Part shown: positions 46,462-56,969 of the stretch, piece by piece
Layout of the letters: each line of letters starts with the position of its first letter
Numbering within the stretch: the first letter of the stretch is position 1
Source: Paragyromitra xinjiangensis
Lineage: Eukaryota > Ascomycota > Pezizomycetes > Pezizales > Discinaceae
Direction of reading: 5' to 3'
Assembly: GCA_038503065.1 (NCBI GenBank)
Contig: JBCAMK010000006.1
Span: forward strand, 434,001 to 498,000
DNA length: 64,000 nt
Made by a program: the position numbers and the translations under genes
The notes under the pieces: generated by a model
Told to the model about the DNA's origin: nothing
The model's input: only the letters and a program-made list of their open reading frames with translations
Database searches by the model: none

Positions 46462-47870
46462 GCAAAAGTTTGATCTACCCCTGACGATTAAGATCTGGTT
46501 GAATCTACCCCTTGGGTTTAATATACCCCCATGAAATTGTATCCCTCCCCAACATAATTCATCCCCATCATGGCTGTCATTCATAGAAATCAGCAGTCCC
46601 TTTCCAATAAGATCTTGTATATAGGGGCATCTCCTTACAGCAGCCAAGCAAGAAGAGGTAGCCCTGCTGTCACACTTAAGCAGAGGGCGCCAGGGGCCAC
46701 AGGAAGGCATGCAAAGTGTATGTACTTGCTCTAAGTAGCCTGGAAATCTTGCAAATAGTGCAGCTTTTTCTGGAGCCTGGGAGGATGTCACAGTAGCCAG
46801 AAATGTAGGCATAGGTCATTGTTATACCTATGGCTATAGGCGTGCAGTGGTCTCCCTGTTACCCTACCTACGTAGGGAGTTACCCTACCTTCCATTTGGT
46901 CACCTTCCCGTCTTCGTTGGACTCCTCTGTGGCTGCCTATTGACTTCTCAGCCTATTCCCAGGCAGTTACCCTGCCTTCCCCGGTTACCCGGCCGTTACC
47001 CTGCCTTCGGTTGCGCTGCTGGCAGCGCTGGATCGAGAAGGGGGGACACCCGCAAAATTTCCGCGTCCCGGGCACTAAAAGTAACCCCTTGGTCGTCAAT
47101 GGCGCCCTTCCCGCGGAACGTGACCCGGAGGGTATGTATGAGAGGTCTTCATAGGGCAACTTGGGGCGCCGAGTCACATGGGCTATTCGGATTAGTCATC
47201 AGAGGTCTCCTGCCTGCACTAATGGGGCTCCAAACACCAGCTGTCGCAACAAAACGATATCCTGTAAACACCTACTCGATTGGGCGAACACAACCGTCAC
47301 AACCATATCATCACCACATCGAACCGAGGCGATATGAGGATTACTGAACAAGGTGTAAGCGTCGGAAGTTGGAGATATCAGCTTTGCCAATAGGATGTAG
47401 GATAAATGGATAAGTGAGTTAGTTCAATTTGTAATAGTAGATAGTTTAGTCCCTCAACTCAAGCTACAAAGAACACACAGTAGTAAAGAGGACAGGATAT
47501 AAATACTCCTGCATTGGACGTCAATTCTGAGTCGATCATCATCAAGAAAGAAAGAACAAGCCTTATCAATATTATTTTGTTACCAACATACTTTGTTCCG
47601 TGATAAATTCTCCTGCATATTGAGTTGTTTAGCATAGCTTCGCGCTTCAACACTCGTGTCCTTCCTATTGAGAAAGTTCTTTCAACGGAACAGCCTTGAC
47701 CTTTATCTCGCTTAAACTATCGTTGCCTTTGTGTGGTTCATAAGAAGTTGTCAGGACATGCGCTTGGGTATTGTGCTACGGATAGTAGCTGGTCGAGTTA
47801 CGGAGTCTAGAGAGCTATCTAAAGCTTTGCTTAGAATTCAGTAGTGGTGCGAAATACCGGTCTTACACAT
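46462..47870 (-). mobile_element. Element family B, copy B1 (right end plus body)
   Basis: The terminal sequence GCAAAAGTTTGATCTACCCC at 46462 is the right end of the family (compare 35100 in the 434-bp copy). The body continues to 47870, where homology to copy B2 stops, and the other terminus is missing here. The open frame at 46812-46231 (-) has no recognised domain. Two short frames inside the body (47653-47459 and 47390-47199, minus) are encoded identically in B2, but only because the DNA is identical. Confidence 0.65.
46820..47870 (-). repeat. Left arm of large inverted repeat
   Basis: Complement of 50475-51763, apart from a 250-bp MITE present only in the right arm. 47166-47794 is identical to the right arm as read by eye; the flanking parts differ, mostly by transitions. 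Confidence 0.88.
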
Positions 47871-48559
47871 TCATTATATCGAAATATAACCAACATATAT
47901 ATTAGCTACATCATGTTATAAGTTAGTATAACATACACGCCAATAACACGTACAATATGTACGAAAAGAGATTAATGATGGCGATTGCTTCTCAGTGGAA
48001 GGTAATGTGCAGGAGGGGGTGCAAAAATCCACAACTTAAACATAGCAACAACTGTGAATGGGTGACGGTAATTGAAGGTGTATCTGCTGCAACTATAGCA
48101 TTACCCCCTACAGTAATCAATTAAGGGGCTGAACATTATAAGAGATGGTATGCGGGGGTAACCAACGAGCATGTGGCTACTTTCAGTTATTCCCCCTGGG
48201 GTGGACTGACGCCTTCTTTGGTATGCAGTAGCTGACTAAAAATTTTGAAAATAAACTGCTGAGGAGTAAGTTACAAATCTTGCAGCCTAAACTAATGTAA
48301 CTTACTAATATAAGTTATAAAGTGACTGGAGAATGGTGGCTGCTTATTTTAGATGGCCATGTAACTCATGTCACTATAGTGATGTATTAGATCAACATAT
48401 GGATAGTGGAGAATGGGGGATAAATAAGGGTTAATACTTGTGGTCAATGCACCCCCCCTTATTGCCGCATTTTAATTTTAATTAAATTATTAGATTACTT
48501 TTCCCTGCCCAACGGCTTGCATAAACCCAGTTAAACATTTTGGCTGCATGGAAGGAGGC

Positions 48560-48988
48560 TGGAATATGGCCTTACAACCCCCACCAGGTCTTAAACTAAC
48601 TGCCTGTCAAGCCCAAGATGCATTTACTGTTTCCATCCCCTGCACAAGCTGCATGACTAGGTCCACCACCAAAGAGGCCTGAGCTTTAATTAAAAGTGTC
48701 TCAGAAAGTGCATGCAAGTTATGCACACTAATAGAGCGGCTTGATAAAAGCTTGCAGAAATCTATTATTGAAAAGGAAATTGGCGATCATGTACACCAAA
48801 AATTCCAGGAATCTGCAGCTAAAATGGTCCATGCCAATTTTTGTGACAGAAAGCGGCTTACCAATGCTAAAGTGATTACTACCAAAGATGCCATAGGGCT
48901 GAGGGAGGCCAGAGAGTTTGCTGATACCAAGAAAGTAGTTAAGGCAGCTACTAGGAAAGAAAAAAAAAATTTGAAGGAATTGTAAGGG
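48560..48988 (+). pseudogene. pogo-like transposase, C-terminal relic
   Basis: The plus-strand frame 48752-48985 encodes a charged helical tail (KEIGDHVHQKF, NFCDRKRLTNAKVITTKDA, LREAREFADTKK) typical of the C-terminus of fungal pogo/Fot1-like transposases. Upstream sequence to about 48560 appears to belong to it but is broken by stops. A matching terminal repeat lies downstream on the same strand at 50201. The N-terminal half is on the opposite strand at 52232-51770. Confidence 0.5.
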
Positions 48989-49552
48989 CCTCCCAAACCT
49001 AAAGGGTGGGGCAGGTGTAAAAAACCCCTAGCTATATCTGAGAGTATTATTGTACATAGTATTTGTTAACCCGGGAACTCCCTATGCCTACTGGCACGTG
49101 TAATGACCGTTAAGCGGGCCTACAGGGGTCAGCCGAAGAAGTGGATCAAGGACTCATTTTGAAGCGACAAAGGACTCTGAGAAACAGCTTTCACTAGAAA
49201 GAATAGGGGCAATAGCCCCAATAGAAATAGGACGTATATATAATAAAATGAGTCTCAATCGATAAAGAATAGTATAATAATTGACAATCAACAATCAACA
49301 ATCAATAATTGTAAGGTCCTGCCTCCGTTGCTTGAAGGACTAAAGAACATGATTGTGATAGAGTATTTATATCCCGCGCCCTTCACTTCGCAGCCTTCTG
49401 CTTATGCAAGATCTTACTAGCTACATATGAATCCTATGTCTGACTAATACCTATACTACTGCTTCCCCAGAGGTCCAGGCATGACTTGTGATAACTCTTC
49501 CAATAGTGATCCAAATTGATTGGGACCACTTGGAGATGGAAGTAGGCCCTTC

Positions 49553-49890
49553 ATATACCCTCCGGGTTGCATTCCACTGGAAGGGCACCGTTCACGACCC
49601 GGGGGTTACTTTTAGTCTCCGGGACGTGTCTTTTTGGCCCATGTCCCCCCTTCTCCACTCTGGATGCCATACAAGCGCCCTACAGCGGTAGTGGGGCTAA
49701 CCACTAGCCATAGAACTTAATAGAGGCATGCTTAGGATGTTCAAGGGCCATTCTCTAGGCTTTGCTAATCCATAAGCTCGCTCGTTTGGTTGTGGTTATG
49801 GTAAAGGATTGCGTAATGGTAGTATTTTAGGTTTGGAAGCTAAAGCAGGGTAATTGGAAGGTAGGGTAACCAAGGTAGGGTAACCATGAT
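49553..49890 (+). mobile_element. Third, partial copy of element family B
   Basis: TACCCTCCGGGTTGC, GGAAGGGCACCG, GGGGTTACTTTTAGT and later GGAAGGTAGGGTAACC recur in the order seen in the two arms (51200-51720). Internal parts are missing. It lies inside the segment between the arms. Confidence 0.5.
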
Positions 49891-50200
49891 AGATTTATAA
49901 GTGTAACAGTATTGAGCTAGAAAATGTGGCTAGTGAAGAGGGGGTAGAGGGGGTGGAGGAGGCTGTGGAAGAGTGGCCAGATACAGATGACTTAAATGTG
50001 CCATCTGTGGATTCTACACCACTCCCACTGGCAAGCCACAAAAAGGCTAATAAGGTTTGGGAAAAAGTTTAAAAGGATTAATAGATGGAAGATAATGTAT
50101 TTAGTTTTTACTTGGAAAGGGAGAGATTATCTTCATAGGGCTACTATCAGGAGCCTTTTTTGTAGAGGCGCTCGCTGAGGCTCACCTTGTCATGCAGTTA
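49891..50200. other. Region between family-B fragment and pogo-like end
   Basis: A short open stretch encodes acidic residues (GVEGVEEAVEEWPDTDD) and is probably transposon-derived. No complete gene. Confidence 0.35.
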
Positions 50201-50236
50201 ATCGGTTTCCCAGTCACGGGCAGTTGGTTAGTTAAA
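50201..50236 (+). repeat. Terminal repeat of pogo-like element (3' side)
   Basis: ATCGGTTTCCCAGTCACGGG followed by a weaker match, same orientation as at 52317. Placed as expected for the 3' end of the plus-strand C-terminal relic. Confidence 0.6.
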
Positions 50237-50474
50237 AATATTACCCCTGTACCTTGGAGGTGCTTCAACCTGTTTTGATTGTCTGAAAGTACAGATCTTT
50301 TTAACTGAAACTATTGGTTGACTGGTAGAACATTTTTATCTTCACTGAAATAGATGCTCCGGCATCACTGAGCAATAGTTCAATCTACCCTTGACGATTA
50401 AGATCTGATTTAATTTACCCTTTAGGTTTAATTGCCCCCAAGATTCACTCTTTTTCTTTCTTATGTACCATGAC

Positions 50475-51763
50475 TGTAAGACCAGTACTTCGCACCACTA
50501 CTGAATTCTAAGTGAAGCTTTAGATAGCTCTCTAGACTCCGTAACTTGACCAGCTACTATCCGTAGCACAATACCCAAGCGCATGTCCTGACAACTTCTT
50601 ATGAACCACACAAAGGCAACGATAGTTTAAGCGAGATAAAGGTCAAGGCTGTTCCGTTGAAAGAACTTTCTCAATAGGAAGGACACGAGTGTTGAAGCGC
50701 GAAGCTATGCTAAACAACTCAATATGCAGGAGAATTTATCACGGAACAAAGTATGTTGGTAACAAAATAATATTGATAAGGCTTGTTCTTTCTTTCTTGA
50801 TGATGATCGACTCAGAATTGACGTCCAATGCAGGAGTATTTATATCCTGTCCTCTTTACTACTGTGTGTTCTTTGTAGCTTGAGTTGAGGGACTAAACTA
50901 TCTACTATTACAAATTGAACTAACTCACTTATCCATTTATCCTACATCCTATTGGCAAAGCTGATATCTCCAACTTCCGACGCTTACACCTTGTTCAGTA
51001 ATCCTCATATCGCCTCGGTTCGATGTGGTGATGATATGGTTGTGACGGTTGTGTTCGCCCAATCGAGTAGGTGTTTACAGGATATCGTTTTGTTGCGACA
51101 GCTGGTGTTTGGAGCCCCATTAGTGCAGGCAGGAGACCTCTGATGACTAATCCGAATAGCCCATGTGACTCGGCGCTCCAGGTTGCCCTGTGGAAACCTC
51201 TCATACATACCCTCCAGGTCACGTTCTGCAGGAAGGGCACTGTTGACGACCAAAGAGTTACTTTTAGTCTCAGGGACACAGATAGCATCAGCAAAAAAAG
51301 TAATTGTTTTCCAGTGAGATTATGTCTTCAGGGCCTTCAGTGTCTTCCAGACAGCCATATTCCATCTGAAGAACTGGAAGACAATTTTTCACTTTTGATA
51401 TGCTATCATTCAGCCAAATCCAGTAACATATTTTTTGTCTTCCAGTGAGATTTTGTCTTCAGGGTCTTCAGGGTCTTCCAGAAGGCCATATTGCACCTGA
51501 AGGTCCAGAGCACAAATATCTTTTTTTGCTGATGTATTTTGTGGATGTCTCCCTTTCTCGATCTGCGTGCTGCAGAAGGCAGGGTAACGGCCGAGTAACC
51601 GGGGAAGGCAGGGTAACTGCCTGAGAATAGGCTAGGAAGTCAATGGCAGCCACAAAAGAGTCCAACAAAAACGGGAAGGTGACCGAATGGAAGGTAGGGT
51701 AACTCCATACGTAGGTAAGATAACAGGGAGACCACTGCACACCTATAGCCATAGGTATAACAG
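50475..51763 (+). repeat. Right arm of large inverted repeat
   Basis: Complement of 46820-47870; 50548-51176 is identical by eye. It contains the MITE at 51285-51534, absent from the left arm. Confidence 0.88.
51285..51534. mobile_element. 250-bp MITE nested in the right arm
   Basis: Ends CATCAGCAAAAAAAG and its exact complement CTTTTTTTGCTGATG, with TA on both sides (51283-51284 and 51535-51536). The left arm shows the empty site. The interior holds two direct copies of a roughly 66-bp segment (TTCCAGTGAGATT, TGTCTTCAGGG, GCCATATT, CTGAAG) at about 51308 and 51438. Confidence 0.85.
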
Positions 51764-51769
51764 AATGTA

Positions 51770-52232
51770 CTACATAGTACCTTCTCGAAATAGTTTTTTA
51801 GTAGCAATGGGTTATCCGCGTATGCACGCTGCTGCTCCAAACGTGTCATGAAACATGAATGTAGCTTTGGATTACAGTTTAAGAACAGCCCTAGCCAATG
51901 TATCCTTAACTTTTGCCCGCAATGCTGTTTTTTGACAAGGTATGTGGCCATCTCTTTCACTACCCCCAGTTTGAGTGGAAACCCTCAGTCATCCATGTGT
52001 TGACACCATTGTACGATTGATTTTTTTTTGTACTCTGTCAGTAACTGTTGTCTGTGATGGCTTTCTTGGCAATTTTGAGCCCCTTGAGGCAATCCCTCAG
52101 GGCAGAGTAGGGTATACCAAATTTCTCAGCAGACTGTCTCAGTGATAGGTCCCTTGCAGTATTGTAGTGTTCCATGGCTAATTTTATATGTTCCTCATGC
52201 TCTTCTAAATGTCTTCCCTTGAGGCAACCCAT
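51770..52232 (-). pseudogene. pogo-like transposase, N-terminal relic
   Basis: The minus-strand frame from the ATG at 52232 encodes a psq-type helix-turn-helix (SLRQSAEKFGIPYSALRDCL). After a frameshift near 52040 and one stop, the next frame encodes the Tc5/CENP-B-type second DNA-binding domain (KEMATYLV, IHWLGLFLNCNP, RLEQQRAYA). The sequence is cut off at about 51765 by copy B2. The catalytic domain is missing here. Confidence 0.7.
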
Positions 52233-52316
52233 TGTGATGTGTGTTGTAGGTGGTTTACTCTCCTACTACCCCGCTTCCTCCTCCCCCTTCAGTTCCGGAA
52301 TCTTGGCGCCGAGCCG

Positions 52317-52352
52317 ATCGGTTTCCCAGTCACGGGCGGTTAGCCAGTCAAA
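52317..52352 (+). repeat. Terminal repeat of pogo-like element (5' side)
   Basis: ATCGGTTTCCCAGTCACGGG, then GGTTAGCCAGTCAAAG, about 85 bp outside the start codon of the N-terminal relic. Same strand orientation as its partner at 50201, whereas an intact element would have them inverted. Confidence 0.6.
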
Positions 52353-52362
52353 GACGTTAGTC

Positions 52363-52552
52363 GCTTAGTCATGCAACACGGTGAGATCAACTGAGCCTGA
52401 TTATAGGACAACCACAAGAGATATTTCGTAGTAACCAATCAAGAACAATACCAGGGTGAGTAGGGGGGAGCTCTCTGAGCCTAAACTGTTTGGGTGGCAA
52501 TAGGCTGTATGTTTTGTGGATTAATGGAGTATCGCTCATTGCATGACTAAGC
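52363..52552 (-). mobile_element. MITE family GCTTAGTCATG, copy 4 (reversed)
   Basis: Reversed copy bounded by GCTTAGTCATGCAA and TTGCATGACTAAGC. The interior matches copies 2 and 3. The outer right side has an extra CACCTG unit, and neither side shows a clean TA, so the flanks have been altered. It abuts the pogo-like terminal repeat. Confidence 0.75.
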
Positions 52553-52559
52553 GCCTGCA

Positions 52560-53291
52560 CCTGCACCTGCAATGAGATAGCCCTGGGACATGTTCTGCTA
52601 GTCAATTGGGGTAGATTGGCGTACCGCTTGAGACAGATATCCCACCTTTGGATTTGAAAAGTGGGCTGAAACTCTCAATGAGAAAGAAAAAGCTTGTATC
52701 TCATTTATAGGCCAATTATGATAGGCCAATTGAATACCTAAATATAAGGAAGGTACTTTTAGGGGCTGAAAGTTTGCCTGCGAGTTCCTTCGAGGGGAGA
52801 GCCTTATTCTATCGGTATGGCGTCGAGTAGCTATATACAAATATTTGTACTTTCAGCCGCTAAGGGTGCTGAAAGCCTCTAAGATTCCTCCGGGGTATAT
52901 CCGCCATATGGAAAGAGTCCGAAGCTTACCCAACCGGCGAATCGTAGTAGGGCTGTGAGGTGGCTCATACCAGTGTTTTTAATTTCGGGCGGCCAAATAA
53001 CCCCAAGGCCTTGGACTAATCGGAAACCCGGCTGTTTTATTGCTTCAAACCCTACAGCACACGCAGATGAGGCTGGGCATGAGACTACCTCTGCCCCACC
53101 GTCGAATTTTCATGTTCATTAGATTTCCCACACTTCACGTCTACTAGGTTCCCCACATTCATCGGACTTTGGGGTTCATCGAGATCCATCAACTCGTCGG
53201 ATTCCCGTTATCTACTCCCTCCCGGCTTTCGCCCCTTCTATCACTTTCCTCCCTACGCCGAACCACAGTGGCTGGCTTTCTCTAACCAAAA
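52560..53291. other. Intergenic region
   Basis: No recognised feature; upstream region of the 53292 gene. Confidence 0.4.
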
Positions 53292-54900
53292 ATGCCTCCC
53301 AAAAGGCGTCTCCCTTCCAAAAAGCGTAGCTGTGACATGTGTCATAAAGTATTCACGCATGGTGGCACTATTGGTTCACATTATGATTTCATACTAAAGC
53401 AAATGGCCCAATATTGTCATTCCCCGTCACTCCTTGAGCAGTACAATAACCACGACATCCCTCGTATGATCCAGTCCCGGGCAAGGGTTAAACGTGGGAC
53501 GAGGATGTAAGTCTTCCCGTCCCTCCTCGCAATTTACCAGTTGTGGCTGTCGCTGACAGTTTTCCCACCTGTATATGTAGGAGAGAGCAATGGAAGAGCA
53601 CGTTTGAGAAGCTGTACGAAATGTTTCCAGCCGCTAGGTCAACTCAAAGGGCTGAGCCCGCTCTACTAGAAGAACCACTCCGAGAGCGCAATCCAACTGA
53701 GCAAATCCATGCATTCCTGTTAGAGGCCAGGATATACGGAATCACCGCGATCCTGAATCTTGCTCTTCACCTTCCCGAGCTTTTTGCCAGACGGGATAGT
53801 GAGCATCAATTACGGAAATTCTCTAAGTTCCACCACCTGCTATCCAGTTGTTTAGAGGCTGTAGAGTCAGATCTAGGAAGTAGGGAGAGCCAACTCCATC
53901 ACGCTCGTATGAGCCGCCTAGAGGCATGTAATCAGGCTGCTAAGGATGTAACGTGGGGTTTATTCCGGAACGCTTTTCTTGAAGGGGACAAAGCGATGAA
54001 GGCTCTTACGTGGGGCGCCTGGGTAAATGAGGAGTGCGAGGTTTGCGGTACCTCTAACCAAGGCCATCCCTTAACTTCTATCAAGCCCAAAGTTTTGGAT
54101 GGCGACACTGGCCGACACCGACAGACGGTGCAGGGGGCAGTAGACGAGTTTCTCAGTGGGGAGAGAGCCTGGGGGGATAATTGTGTTGTCTGTGACCTGA
54201 ATACTGTTAAGTTGCGAGCCTGGACGCTTGAAAAGAGTGCTGAAGGACTCGTAATTGACCTTTCTGGAAATAAGAATGTTTCTGTGTTCTCTGCTGAAGG
54301 AGATCCGGAGGATCTCTGGGTTAGTCTTGATGCCAATATTTCGGAATACGAAAAGGTCAGGCTGAAGCTTGTCGGAGGGATAATATCGCAGAGAGGGCGG
54401 CAGTCTGCATTCTGGAAACATCCTGGAGGGTGGTACTATTGTGAGGATAGGGGCGATGGTGGTGCACGCACAAAGCATCTTGATGTGACTACCCTAAGTG
54501 AGACGCCGGTGCTTTTGATTTATGGTCGACCCAAAGATGAGGATGAAGATGGGTACAATGGTATGGTGTTCACATTATTTATTGACGGCAATGGGACTGG
54601 CTAACATGGCAACACGAAGGCATCGACGAGTGCCACCTGACGGATTGTTTGGAGCATTTTTCACCCCAAAACTTTTCCAATACGCAAGGCATCCACATAC
54701 ACATTCTCAGGCTCGCCGAAACCGAAATCTTATCCTCGCCCTGGGAAGATGCAACAATCGCTTATGGTGCACTCGCGAAGTTTGTCAAGAATATTGTGAA
54801 AGATATTGTCCAGGCTGGAGAAATAATGAATATTGATTTGTGCCGGGATCCGGTTTATTCGGAGTTTTTCGTTATTCGGTTCTTTATCGGGTGTGAATAG
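53292..54900 (+). CDS. Ubiquitin-specific-protease-like protein, probably catalytically inactive
   Basis: Three exons: 53292-53506, 53581-54560, 54620-54900. Introns are 74 and 59 nt (GTAAGT with GCTGAC; GTATGG with GGCTAAC), giving 491 residues. N-terminal C-x2-C-x12-H (CDMC...H) resembles half of a zinc finger. The middle resembles the UCH/USP fold: the helix LNLALHLPEL matches the LQxLLHLPxL that follows the active-site box, two CxxC pairs (Cys224/227, Cys273/276) resemble the USP zinc ribbon, and GGWYYCED (Trp356) with LLIYGR matches the C-terminal box. Where the catalytic Cys is expected there is Tyr124, and the usual GHY before the WYY segment reads SAF, so both catalytic residues seem lost. 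Dropping the second intron gives a shorter 412-residue end at 54604. Function may be non-catalytic ubiquitin binding. Confidence 0.6.
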
Positions 54901-55737
54901 AGGGCGGTGCAGTTCTCAATCTTACAACGATTTTTTATACCATTGGTGCCGTGCTCGAGAAACTTGGCCCTTATATTTTGGTATATTTTTTCTTTCTGTT
55001 ATACCTTATTAGTGAAAGAAGGTTTGACTTGTTTGTTTTTTTGGGCTTGAATCTTTTTACTACGAGGAGGTTTCTGATTTGTTCGGAAGCGTTGAGGAAA
55101 CTTGAGATTCTTTTTGAAATCATCGCAAGACGGAGAAGCGTTGGCACCCTTGCCGCAGGTGTCCAATTTTTACCCACCTGATCAAAGCGATTATAACCTA
55201 TTGAAAACAAGCGATGTATTTTTAGATACCGTCTAGTATGAAATCTCAAATCTTAGAAATACAGATGCCAAACTTGTTAGTGTTAAACAAATGTGGACTG
55301 AGGCTTGCGTCTCCTAAGCACAAATTTAGCAAGCTAAATCTACTTGCCGGAAAATAGAGCCTGTGATTTAGGTAAACCTTGACATTAACTAAAACCACAG
55401 CTCTACTTGATGTAAATGCTCCCGGGCAGCCGTACCTTAATAAGAAATCTCTGATCACAGATGGCTTGTACTCCACCACTAGTACTCAGCAAAAGATTCC
55501 AGATCTATGTGCACGTGATTATACTTATCCTCAATGATTCCGGGCCTTCGAGCAGAACAAAATCCAGTTAAACCCTCATAACATAATACACGTTGCTTTA
55601 CTTGCTACTAAAGCTATGCTCATAGAGTACTTTATCTTCCTAGAAAGTGTAGCGCTGTAGTTGATAATTTCGTATTTTTTTCATGACATTATTAATTACA
55701 TAATTACCTTGCTTAGATCCTCGGAAATCCGCACTCC
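54901..55737. other. Intergenic region
   Basis: AT-rich; no recognised feature. Confidence 0.4.
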
Positions 55738-56965
55738 TCATGATGTTAGCTGGCCGGAGAGCAACTTAGCGGCCGCCTTGACATCAGCCCCCCTTCTTGC
55801 AAGTATCTCAAATGCTCCCACGCGTCCAAGCGAAGCTGCCATGTAAAGTGCAGTGAAACCGACGTACGATTTTGCGTCAATATCCACCCCGTGGTCCAGA
55901 AGCACTTCCAGTTCCTTCTCGCGCCCATGCATGGCTGCAACACGTAGCGCAGTGTGGCCCCCATCGTCCTTAGCCGCGACGCCTGCTTCATTTTGTAGAA
56001 GTAACTCGACTACCTGCTCGCATCCCCTACATGCTGCGATGTGCAAAGCGGCCAAACCGCGGCAATTTCTTGCATTGATGTCAACCCCGTTCCTTAGAAG
56101 AACATTTAATATCTTCTTATCCTGTGCCCCAACTGCGACATGAAGTACACTGAAGCCGTCGCTGCTTCTCGCATCGATGTCTATCCCATCCTCTAAATCA
56201 AGAACCTCCACTACTTTCTGAGCCTCTTCATGAGCTGCGATATGCAGTGTTGCCCAGCCATCATCTTACTTCGCATTGACATCGCCCCGCTACTTAGAAG
56301 CATTTCCACTATCTTCTCATCCCGTGTTCCAGCTGCAGCGCGAAGTGCGCTACTGCCGTCGCTTCTTCTCGCATCGATGTCTACTCCATGCTTTAAAAAG
56401 GACCTCCACTACTTTCAAAGCACCCTGTATAGCTGCAAAATGCAGTGCTGTCGCGTCGTCCATTTGCTTTGCATTGAAGTTCGCCCCGCTCCATAGAAGA
56501 ATTTCCATAGCCTTCCCATCACTTTTTTCAGTTGCAATACGAAGTGCGTTCATATCGTTTCTCCACTTTGCATTGACGTCCGCCCTATTCTCTAGAAGAA
56601 CGTGTACTGCTTTCGGAGCACCGTGTATAGCTGCAAGGTGTAGTGCCGTCGCGCCATCGTTTCGCTTCGCATCGACATTTAATCCATCTTTAAAGGCCTC
56701 TTAATCAAATCCTCGTCACCTAAAATGGCTGCGTGATAGAAAAATTCATGTCTCGGCTTGCTCCCTGCATTAGTGCCTACGCTGTCTATTAACGACAATA
56801 AAACCTTAGCGCTGTCTCTATTTTCAATAGAAACATTAGGAAGAGAAGGTGTTCATTCCTTGTGTTCCCCAGGTTTGTTCGCGTTTAGTGTGAAAATCTG
56901 CAATATTCGCTGTAGATAGTGCGTGCTCCCGTTGATTACAGCACTATAAACTGTTGTATATTGTT
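55738..56965 (-). pseudogene. Ankyrin-repeat pseudogene
   Basis: Ankyrin repeats (for example DGFSVLHVAVGAQDKKIL, GLAALHIAACRGCEQVVELL, GHTALRVAAMHGREKELEVL, FTALYMAASLGRVGAFEIL) run on the minus strand. The last 157 codons (56211-55738) are intact. Upstream repeats continue but need at least three frame changes (near 56690, 56390 and 56290) and pass TGA at 56855-56853 plus TAG and TAA near 56.30 and 56.26 kb. The most upstream part (from about 56965) reads as an ordinary linker. It lies 0.9 kb downstream of the NACHT-ankyrin gene on the same strand and may be the remains of a second gene of that type. Confidence 0.75.
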
Positions 56966-56969
56966 CCAC

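Larger units (their letters stand above)
50372..51763 (+). mobile_element. Element family B, copy B2 (left end plus body)
   Basis: The terminal sequence GCAATAGTTCAATCTACCC at 50372 and the adjoining 100 bp match the left end of the 434-bp copy (34667), including CTTATGTACCATGAC. From 50475 the body is the complement of copy B1. It stops at 51763 beside the pogo relic, without its right terminus. Confidence 0.65.

Noticed and set aside
49096..49470. Possible solo LTR (starts TGTAATGACC, ends GGCA, internal TATTTATA)
   Set aside because: No target duplication, no matching second LTR and no primer-binding or polypurine site seen.
47199..51143. Identical short frames on the two inverted arms (64 and 63 codons)
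   Set aside because: Identity is explained by identical DNA; flanking sequence gives no coding signal or known domain.
53932..54478. Long antisense frames over the USP-like gene
   Set aside because: Shadows of the spliced plus-strand gene, which has domain and splice support.
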